This document shows positions 1 through 5,625 of a DNA stretch of 10,380 nt, one piece after another. The notes under the pieces are model-generated. The model worked only from the letters and a program-made list of their open reading frames with translations, had not been told where the DNA came from and did no database searches. The DNA comes from Holophagales bacterium UBA2201 (GTDB lineage: Bacteria; Acidobacteriota; Thermoanaerobaculia; UBA2201). Numbering within the stretch: position 1 is the first letter of the stretch; the number at the start of each line of letters is the position of its first letter. The DNA is taken from the NCBI GenBank assembly GCA_002327305.1, contig DCUZ01000117.1, forward strand, positions 10,937 through 21,316, in the 5' to 3' direction. The position numbers and the translations under genes were made by a program.

Positions 1-481
1 CCACGTTGCCCGTGCCCGCCTCCCCTTTGGTGCGGATCATGGCCGCCCCTTCGCCGATGCGGCGCAGCGCCTCGCCCAGGTTGCGGCAGCCGCAGACGAA
101 GGGGACCTTGAAGGCGTGCTTGTCCACGTGGTTCTCCTCGTCGGCCGGGGTGAGGACCTCGGATTCGTCGATGTAGTCCACCTTCAGCGCCTCCAGCACC
201 TGCGCCTCGGCGATGTGGCCGATGCGGCACTTGGCCATGACGGGGATGGAGACGGTCTCCTGGATCTCGCGGATCCTGGCCGGGGAGGCCATCCGGGCCA
301 CCCCGCCGTCCCGGCGGATGTCGGCCGGGACCCGCTCGAGGGCCATGACGGCGGCGGCGCCGGCGGCCTCGGCGATGGCGGCCTGCTCGGCGTTGGTGAC
401 GTCCATGATGACGCCCCCCTTGAGCATCTCGGCCAGGCCGACCTTCAGTTTGAACTCCTTGTCCAGGTGGTTGACGGGCAT
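1..481 (-). CDS. pdxS: Pyridoxal 5'-phosphate synthase lyase subunit PdxS (partial, N-terminal 160 residues)
   Basis: PdxS condenses ribose 5-phosphate, glyceraldehyde 3-phosphate and ammonia (supplied by the glutaminase PdxT) into PLP in the cytoplasm, in the DXP-independent vitamin B6 route. The visible part reads as the first 160 residues of the (beta/alpha)8 barrel. Family landmarks are all present: Asp27 in IMDV, the substrate-binding Lys84 in VMAKCRIGH, Asp105 in DYIDESEVLTPAD, and the second lysine Lys152 in RTKGEAGTGN, each offset by three from Bacillus PdxS numbering. The start is the ATG at 481-479, preceded by AGGAGG at 6 nt. The gene continues past the left edge, where pdxT would be expected but cannot be seen. 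It lies 10 bases downstream of a MocR-type regulator on the same strand. Identification is nearly certain. Confidence 0.97.
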   Translation of the reverse strand, partial: MPVNHLDKEFKLKVGLAEMLKGGVIMDVTNAEQAAIAEAAGAAAVMALERVPADIRRDGGVARMASPARIREIQETVSIPVMAKCRIGHIAEAQVLEALKVDYIDESEVLTPADEENHVDKHAFKVPFVCGCRNLGEALRRIGEGAAMIRTKGEAGTGNV

Positions 482-487
482 GGGGAA

Positions 488-493
488 CCTCCT
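488..493 (-). promoter_or_regulatory. pdxS ribosome binding site overlapping the upstream stop codon
   Basis: On the minus strand AGGAGG lies 6 nt before the pdxS ATG. Its first bases are shared with the TAG stop (494-492) of the upstream regulator gene. A ribosome terminating on the regulator would sit on this site, so translational coupling is likely. No separate pdxS promoter fits in the 10-base gap. Confidence 0.8.
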
Positions 494-1922
494 ATAGTGG
501 GATGCGCATCGCCGGCGGGGCCGCGGGCCGGCCCCGGTGGCGGGCCAGCGCGGCGCCGAGGGCGCTTGCGAGGGTTTCCATTTCGGGTTCGGACGCGTGG
601 GAGAAAACGGCCCGCAGGGCCTGGGGCGGAAAGGCCAGCGGGTAGAACAGGTCGCCCGGGGATACGCGGACGCCGCGCGATAGAAGATCGCGGCAGACAG
701 CCCGGGCGGAGAGGCCGGGAAGGAGGGGAAGCCAGAGCGATGCGCTGGAGGGGGAGAGGATGAAGGGGGTCTTACCCGGGAGTTTCTCCCTCAGCAACCT
801 TCGGAGGCGCGCTTCCTTGCGCTGTGCCTGCTTGTCGAACTTGACAAGGTAGGACGCGAAGTCGGGCGACTCGAGGAAGCGGTGGAGCGCCGCCTGGAGG
901 ATGACGGGGGCGTGAAGGTCGGACAGGATCTTGAGGCGGGCGCAGGCCCGCACCACTTCGACCGGCCCGGCGATCCAGCCCACGCGGAACCCGGGGAGCA
1001 TCAGTTTGGAAAAACTCCCGAGGGTGATGACGCGCCCCACCGGGTCCAACTCGAAAAGCGTCCGCCGCTCCCCGGTGAGGATGTCGGCTGAGTCCTCCAC
1101 GAGGCAGACCTGGTGCCGCGGGAGGAATTTCAGCACCCGTCGCCGGGCCTCCTCCCCCATCGTCAGCCCCGTGGGGTTCTGATGGGAGGGCTGGAGGTAG
1201 AGGAACTTGAACGGCGAGGCGGCGTGCAGGGCCAGGGCGGCCGGGTCGGGCCCCTCGTCCCCCAACGGCAGGGGGACCGCCTCGGCTTGATGGAGTCTGA
1301 GAAGCGGGAGCAACCCAGCATACGTCGGTGACTCCACCAATACCTTGGCGCCGGGGGAGAGCAGGAGTTGGCAGAGGAGCGAGAGCCCCTGCTGGGCGCC
1401 GTTGACCAGGAGGACCTGTTCCTCCTTCGTGCGAAGCCGTTCGGCGATCCAGGCGCGCAGGGGCTGATAGCCCATGGGGTCGGCGTACCCGGCCACCGCC
1501 TCCCCCTCCTCCTCGAGGGTGGTTTGCAGGATGGCCTGCATCTTCTTCATGGGGAAGAGCGATTCGTCGGGGCGCAGGAGGGTGAAGTCGAGGACCTCTC
1601 CCTCGCCGTCCCCCTCGTCGTCATAGGGGCGGGCCACCGCCCCCTCCACCCACGGCGCCAGGGTCAGCCCCGGCCGGATGGAGGAGACCCGGGTCCCGGA
1701 GCCGATAGTGGTCTCCACCGCTCCGAGGCTTTTCAGCTCGGCCAGGGCGGCCAGTACGGTGGAGCGGTCCACCCGGAACCGGACCGCCAGGTCCCGCGAC
1801 GAGGGGAGGTTCCCCCCGGCGGGATAGGCACCGGAGGCGACCCCTTCCAGCACCGCCTCCACGATCCGGCGGTGTTTTGGGCTCGCTTTGGGAGTCTCAA
1901 GTGGTGGCAACCACTTTGGCAT
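492..1922 (-). CDS. pdxR: MocR-family PLP-dependent transcriptional regulator, PdxR-like
   Basis: This 476-residue protein has the usual MocR architecture and length: a GntR winged helix at about residues 15-80 (LPSSRDLAVRFRVDRSTV), a linker, then a fold-type I aminotransferase domain at about 110-460. In that domain are Asn249 of QNPTG, Asp277 of VEDS, the predicted Schiff-base Lys306 in GSFSK, and Arg437 near the C-terminus. PdxR members of this family sense PLP and control pdxS/pdxT, which fits the pdxS gene 10 bases downstream; the target here is inferred from that context. The family EDDYD motif reads EDSAD, so the tyrosine that normally contacts the PLP ring hydroxyl is missing. The ATG start has no Shine-Dalgarno but has a -10-like hexamer 6 nt upstream. 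A plain aminotransferase is ruled out by the N-terminal wHTH; a MocR with another target remains possible. Confidence 0.85.
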   Translation of the reverse strand: MPKWLPPLETPKASPKHRRIVEAVLEGVASGAYPAGGNLPSSRDLAVRFRVDRSTVLAALAELKSLGAVETTIGSGTRVSSIRPGLTLAPWVEGAVARPYDDEGDGEGEVLDFTLLRPDESLFPMKKMQAILQTTLEEEGEAVAGYADPMGYQPLRAWIAERLRTKEEQVLLVNGAQQGLSLLCQLLLSPGAKVLVESPTYAGLLPLLRLHQAEAVPLPLGDEGPDPAALALHAASPFKFLYLQPSHQNPTGLTMGEEARRRVLKFLPRHQVCLVEDSADILTGERRTLFELDPVGRVITLGSFSKLMLPGFRVGWIAGPVEVVRACARLKILSDLHAPVILQAALHRFLESPDFASYLVKFDKQAQRKEARLRRLLREKLPGKTPFILSPSSASLWLPLLPGLSARAVCRDLLSRGVRVSPGDLFYPLAFPPQALRAVFSHASEPEMETLASALGAALARHRGRPAAPPAMRIPL

Positions 1923-1928
1923 GAAGTA

Positions 1929-1958
1929 AATATAACATAACTCGCGCCCGGCCTACAA
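1929..1958 (-). promoter_or_regulatory. Putative promoter of the pdxR-pdxS operon (leaderless)
   Basis: On the minus strand TTGTAG (1958-1953) is followed after 18 bases by TATATT (1934-1929), which differs from the -10 consensus at one base. Only 6 nt separate TATATT from the ATG at 1922, so transcription would begin at or next to the A of the start codon. No Shine-Dalgarno is present, consistent with a leaderless message. The -35 match is modest. Confidence 0.5.
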
Positions 1959-1964
1959 GGCCGG
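1948..1964. promoter_or_regulatory. Perfect inverted repeat over the -35 region, possible operator
   Basis: CCGGCC, a 5-base centre TACAA and GGCCGG form a perfect palindrome whose centre and inner edge coincide with the proposed -35 element of the pdxR promoter. A protein bound here would block RNA polymerase. It could equally be a small stem-loop left by an unrelated palindromic repeat. MocR proteins more often use direct repeats, so assignment to the neighbouring regulator is uncertain. Confidence 0.35.
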
Positions 1965-2102
1965 CAGACTATTCCGTATTGCTTCGCCTCCTTCGCCCCC
2001 TGTTGCAGGATATTCCGCAGAATAAGCGCTAATCCGTTGCTACAGGATTCGGGCGGGGGAACTTGAAATATCAACTCTGAAACTTGAAGCGCTGCCTGGC
2101 CT
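1965..2102. other. Intergenic region upstream of pdxR with short direct repeats
   Basis: No gene is seen. The region holds two copies of AACTTGAA (2060-2067 and 2081-2088) spaced 21 bases start to start, two copies of AAGCGCT (2024-2030 and 2087-2093), and a gapped inverted repeat AATCC/GGATT (2031-2049). Any of these could be protein-binding sites, but they lie 90 or more bases upstream of the proposed transcription start. No intrinsic terminator with a U-run is visible after the permease gene that ends at 2103. Confidence 0.3.
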
Positions 2103-4019
2103 TTATTTCGGCATCGGCGGCAGGGTGAAGATGGTTGAATCACTTCCATCCCGGCGGTCATAGAGCCGGTATTCCCGCCCCTGCGGCCGGTCAATCTGAT
2201 AGACCCATAGCGGATCGGACCGGGTTTCCAGCTTCTGGATGCCCTTCAACAGGGGCACGGCGGCCATCGAGGTGAGATCGAAGAGAATGGCGTCTTTCGC
2301 CGCTCCAGATCTCTTCATGAAAATGGGCCCATCACCACAGAATTCCAGGGCATCATTTGGTTGGATCTCAGGGTCGAGATATTCTTTGTATGGGACCGCG
2401 CCAATCTGAGAGTGGGTGCCCCATTCGTGAACCGTCCACTCATCTTCCCGGGCGTGGATGTAGCCCTTGTCGAAGCCTAGCAGAATGCCATCCGTGACTT
2501 CCACCCAATCCCAACCAGGGATCCCTTCTTTCGACCATATTCGAAGAATCGCCCATCCGGAAACACTGTGGATTATTCGCTTGGAATTCTTCTCCCTCTG
2601 CCAGTTGGAATAGCGCCAATACGAAAATAGCCTCGATTGTGGTGGATTGCTTTTCATCAGTGCCTTTTCCCAGAACTCCCACCTGTTGGAGTCCGTGTTA
2701 TAGACGCTCAATGCCACGCGTTGCTTTGTTTCCTGGACCAGCACCAAATGATTGGAATCTATAAAGCGGAACCGATCTGATCCACTCTGCTTCGCATCAG
2801 CTTTGGACGAATATCCGGACGGATAGGGCACTTCATCCGGCTTGGCCCTCTCCGGATCGAATGCATAAATCCTATTTTGACCCGGAATCCAGAATTCCTC
2901 CTTGCCAGGTCGCCAGCTTCCTATATAAAAAGACAGTGTTCGCGCATTACAAAAATACGTGAGGCCCGGCCATTGGTGGCGCCTGCCATCTCTCCAGTCC
3001 ATGGAACTCCACACGGACATCTTGTCATTAGGCCGATAGGCCGCATACCCAACCAATGGCTTATCTGGATGGACAAACGCAGTTGGGAACATTTCATACC
3101 ATGCCCCAAGCGCATTGAACTCACCCGTTTTAGACGAAAATAGAAGCTCCCTGCCAGGAACTGCATATTTCATGTCAGAGCGGAGGATCGCTTTATCCCA
3201 AAACCGATAGATAAGGGGTCTTTCTACCTGCGGCTGTATCAGAAAATGTCCTTTGTCGAGGGGGCTTACGATAGCCGCCCGAAAATCGGAAGGATGGTCA
3301 ATCGTATAGGCGCAGTAGCAAACGATGGATGCGACACCAAATGCAATGACCATAGCGAAGGGACCAATGAATGCCATCTGCCATGGTCTCTTCCATTCCG
3401 CTTGTCGCATCAAGAACAACGCCCCTACAAGCAGCTCGATCGAGCCAATCGTCAACACGATTATAATCGTCCCGATGCTCCCGTATGCAAGGACAAGAAG
3501 CAGCGGAAAGAAGAGGCCGGTGATGTAGATAAGAAAACCTGTCACAATGAACATTACTATTTCAAGAGCCGCTGGCCAGCCGGATCGTGCCCCCTTATAG
3601 CATCCATGCCAGAAACCAAAGCTTAGCAGGAAAAAATTAATAACAAACCCCAGAAGGAACCAAGCGTAATAATAATGTCGCGTCTCCGGACTGATCAGGT
3701 ACAGAAATATGCTCCCCGACAATGTGAAGCAAATAATCAATACGATGCCACAGATGAGCTTGGATAGGAACACGTGGGTTACCGAAAGAGGAAATGACAT
3801 TACAAGCGGGTATGATTCCTCTCGGTGAAGGCGCATCCCAAGAATGGCAGATAGGAGGGCGAGCCAGATCGCTCCGATGACAGCTGCCATCTGCGACAGA
3901 TTCGCCAATGGCACATTGGTGTACTTCATTCCCACCCTCCATCCCATCAGAAGTACGAATAATCCCAAGATGGCAATAAGCAGAAGCATCAAATGGTGTT
4001 TGATTTCCTTACGCAGCAT
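2103..4019 (-). CDS. ABC-2-like transporter permease with large C-terminal, probably extracytoplasmic, domain
   Basis: This 638-residue protein is the membrane partner of the ATPase encoded just upstream. The N-terminal 240 residues are strongly hydrophobic, with likely membrane helices near 8-27, 43-62, 83-109, 118-137, 149-170, 172-203 and 216-240. About seven spans with a cytoplasmic N-terminus would place the remaining 400 residues outside the membrane. That domain is rich in aromatic and short beta-strand-like segments (for example RIYAFD, ALSVYN, ILFDL, YRLYD), which suggests a beta-propeller-like fold; this is inference only. Ordinary ABC-2 permeases are 230-400 residues and lack such a domain. 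The start codon overlaps the ATPase gene end by 11 bases and has GGAGG 6 nt upstream. Composition is far lower in GC than the flanking genes. Substrate unknown. Confidence 0.75.
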   Translation of the reverse strand: MLRKEIKHHLMLLLIAILGLFVLLMGWRVGMKYTNVPLANLSQMAAVIGAIWLALLSAILGMRLHREESYPLVMSFPLSVTHVFLSKLICGIVLIICFTLSGSIFLYLISPETRHYYYAWFLLGFVINFFLLSFGFWHGCYKGARSGWPAALEIVMFIVTGFLIYITGLFFPLLLVLAYGSIGTIIIVLTIGSIELLVGALFLMRQAEWKRPWQMAFIGPFAMVIAFGVASIVCYCAYTIDHPSDFRAAIVSPLDKGHFLIQPQVERPLIYRFWDKAILRSDMKYAVPGRELLFSSKTGEFNALGAWYEMFPTAFVHPDKPLVGYAAYRPNDKMSVWSSMDWRDGRRHQWPGLTYFCNARTLSFYIGSWRPGKEEFWIPGQNRIYAFDPERAKPDEVPYPSGYSSKADAKQSGSDRFRFIDSNHLVLVQETKQRVALSVYNTDSNRWEFWEKALMKSNPPQSRLFSYWRYSNWQREKNSKRIIHSVSGWAILRIWSKEGIPGWDWVEVTDGILLGFDKGYIHAREDEWTVHEWGTHSQIGAVPYKEYLDPEIQPNDALEFCGDGPIFMKRSGAAKDAILFDLTSMAAVPLLKGIQKLETRSDPLWVYQIDRPQGREYRLYDRRDGSDSTIFTLPPMPK

Positions 4020-4752
4020 GGCCGTCCTCCGTCGCGAGCTTCAGATAGAGGTCCTCCAAGGAGGGCCGTCCTTCGGGTCCCGCGTGCTGCTCCTTCATCG
4101 CTTCGATCTCCCCTTGGGCGGTGACGCGCCCCTCGCGCAGGAAGATCACATGGGTGAGGAGACCCTCCACCTCGGCGGGCAGGTGGGTGGCGAAGAAGAC
4201 CGTGACCTCCCTGGCGGCGAGTTCCTCCACCAGCGAACGATACAACGCATGACGGGTGTCCACGTCCAGCCCCAGGGTGGGATCGTCCAGCAGGAGGAGG
4301 TCCGCGTGGCGGGCGAGGGCCGTCTCCAGGGAGACGCGCCCCTGCTGGCCTCGGGAGAGCGATTGGAACCGGGCCTTCATGGGAATCCTGGCCGCCTCCA
4401 GCCGCTCCCTCGCCATGGCGGCGTCCCAGCCGGGAAAACAGCGGGCGTAGAAGGCCAGGAAATCCTGCACCCGCATCCATGGATAGATGAAGGGGTGCTC
4501 GGGGACGAAGGCCAGCCGCCGCTGGAGCGCCACGCGTTCCTTCCAGGGATCCATGCCCAGCACCCGGATCCGCCCTGAGTCGGGCTTGTAAAAGCCGTTG
4601 AGGAGGCTCATCAATGTGGTCTTTCCCGCCGCGTTCGGTCCCAGCAGGCCGCAGGCCATCCCTTGGGGGACCGATACGGTCAAACTTGGGAAGACGGGCC
4701 GGCGGGGGTAACCGAACCGGAGGCCCTCAATCTCAATCGCCATTCCCGACAT
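4009..4752 (-). CDS. ABC transporter ATP-binding protein (YtrB-like operon ATPase)
   Basis: This 247-residue cytoplasmic ATPase powers the transporter whose permease is encoded immediately downstream. Motifs run in order: Walker A GPNAAGKTT at residues 38-46, a Q-loop position occupied by Glu85 (FVPEH), signature LSRGQ at 132-136, Walker B LLLLDDP with Asp156-Asp157, D-loop GLD at 161-163, and H-loop His190 in FFATH. The usual catalytic glutamate after the Walker B aspartate is an aspartate here, and the Q-loop glutamine is a glutamate. The ATG at 4752 was chosen because AAGGAGGT lies 5 nt upstream; an in-frame ATG at 4785 lacks this support. With this start the gene overlaps the end of the GntR gene by 20 bases, indicating translational coupling. 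The transported substrate is unknown; drug or peptide export and envelope maintenance are the usual roles for GntR-linked sets. Confidence 0.92.
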   Translation of the reverse strand: MSGMAIEIEGLRFGYPRRPVFPSLTVSVPQGMACGLLGPNAAGKTTLMSLLNGFYKPDSGRIRVLGMDPWKERVALQRRLAFVPEHPFIYPWMRVQDFLAFYARCFPGWDAAMARERLEAARIPMKARFQSLSRGQQGRVSLETALARHADLLLLDDPTLGLDVDTRHALYRSLVEELAAREVTVFFATHLPAEVEGLLTHVIFLREGRVTAQGEIEAMKEQHAGPEGRPSLEDLYLKLATEDGHAA

Positions 4753-5116
4753 TCTGCACCTCCTTGATGAGACGGATCGCTTCATCCACTCCGATGCCCA
4801 GCGTCTTCATTTTTTCCAATAGGAGCCGCGCCTCTTCCCTCGCCACGGCCCGCCGCCGTTTGGAACCCTCCGCCGAGGGGACCGCCGCCACGAAACACCC
4901 CTTCCCCTGCCACGTCTCCAGGTAGCCCTCCGCCTCCAGTTCGCGATAGACGCGCGCCATCGTGTTGGGATTGATGGTGAGCCGGGCCGCCAGAGTTCGG
5001 ATGGGGGGGAGGGTCTCCCCGGGCCGCAAGTGCCCGGAAAGGATCCCCAGCTGAATCTGCTGTTTGAGCTGGGCGTAGAGGGGAAGCGCGGAGCGGTGGT
5101 CAATCTTGAATTGCAT
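4733..5116 (-). CDS. GntR-family transcriptional regulator, YtrA-like
   Basis: This 127-residue protein has a GntR winged helix at residues 7-78 (YAQLKQQIQLGIL, then LPPIRTLAARLTINPNTMARVYRELEAEG in two parts around the recognition helix). A short helical tail at about 88-120 follows instead of a full effector domain, as in the YtrA/YhcF subfamily. These proteins typically repress the ABC transporter operon they head, and this gene is first in such an operon, overlapping the ATPase gene by 20 bases. I chose the ATG at 5116. The open frame extends upstream to a TTG at 5140, but that segment contains the -10 hexamer, so it should not be translated. A GTG at 5119 is an alternative start. The ligand that lifts repression is not apparent. 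Confidence 0.88.
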   Translation of the reverse strand: MQFKIDHRSALPLYAQLKQQIQLGILSGHLRPGETLPPIRTLAARLTINPNTMARVYRELEAEGYLETWQGKGCFVAAVPSAEGSKRRRAVAREEARLLLEKMKTLGIGVDEAIRLIKEVQNVGNGD

Positions 5117-5128
5117 CACTTTACTAAT

Positions 5129-5156
5129 AATATAGTACAATTTTCCGGATTGTCAA
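5129..5156 (-). promoter_or_regulatory. Sigma-70-type promoter of the GntR-ABC operon
   Basis: On the minus strand a perfect TTGACA (5156-5151) is followed after 16 bases by TATATT (5134-5129), one base from the -10 consensus. Initiation would fall about 7 nt after the hexamer, near 5122, leaving a leader of only about 5 nt before the ATG at 5116. The segment is AT-rich against a GC-rich background, which supports a promoter. A GntR operator would be expected here, but I see no clear palindrome. Confidence 0.7.
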
Positions 5157-5181
5157 GACCTTCATCTCGAACGCAAAATCA

Positions 5182-5604
5182 GCAGGTTGGAGAACCTGCG
5201 CCACAACCCCCCCGGCGCACCCGGAATGTGGGGCCGACTCTCCAGTCGGCCGCTTGATCATCCAACGCCGCAGGTTGGAAAACCAGCGCCACATCTCCCC
5301 CGGCGCACCCGGAATGTGGGGCCGGCCCTCCAGTCGGCCGCTTGATCATCCAACGCCGCAGGTTGGAGAACCTGCGCCACATCTCCCCCGGCGCACCCGG
5401 AATGTGGGGCCGACTCTCCAGTCGGCCGCTTGATCATCCAACGCCGCAGGTTGGAAAACCAGCGCCACATCTCCCCCGGCGCACCCGGAATGTGGGGCCG
5501 GCCCTCCAGTCGGCCGCTTGATCATCCAACGCCGCAGGTTGGAGAACCTGCGCCACATCTCCCCCGGCGGACCCGGAATGTAGGGCCGGCCCTCCAGTCG
5601 GCCG
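5182..5604. repeat. Tandem array of 88-bp two-hairpin repeats (4.8 copies)
   Basis: Units begin at 5182, 5270, 5358, 5446 and 5534 with an exact period of 88; the last unit stops at about 5604. Each contains two inverted repeats. In unit 1 these are GCAGGTT-GGAG-AACCTGC (5182-5199) and GGCCGACT-CTCC-AGTCGGCC (5232-5251); their loops are reverse complements of each other. Units 1 and 3 have both stems perfect. Units 2 and 4 have the first stem ending AACCAGC and the second beginning GGCCGGCC, so each stem carries mismatches. Unit 5 is mixed. The alternation makes units 1-2 and 3-4 a duplicated 176-bp block. The array fills the gap between norB and the gntR promoter. It is not coding, since 88 is not a multiple of three and no ribosome site is seen. 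Short hairpins without U-runs could slow or end norB transcription, or protect the mRNA 3' end. Confidence 0.95.
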
Positions 5605-5625
5605 GAGGGTCGGACAGCGCCCGGA

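Noticed and set aside
116..763. Plus-strand open frame over pdxS and the pdxR end
   Set aside because: Spans two well-supported minus-strand genes and has biased low-complexity translation.
1948..1964. Intrinsic terminator of the permease operon
   Set aside because: The stem is followed on the minus strand by GCGCGAG rather than a U-run and sits inside the pdxR promoter.
1733..2194. 153-residue minus-strand open frame across the pdxR start
   Set aside because: Overlaps the pdxR and permease genes out of frame, with no family resemblance.
5182..5604. CRISPR array
   Set aside because: The whole 88-base unit repeats; there are no unique spacers between short identical repeats, and no cas genes are present.
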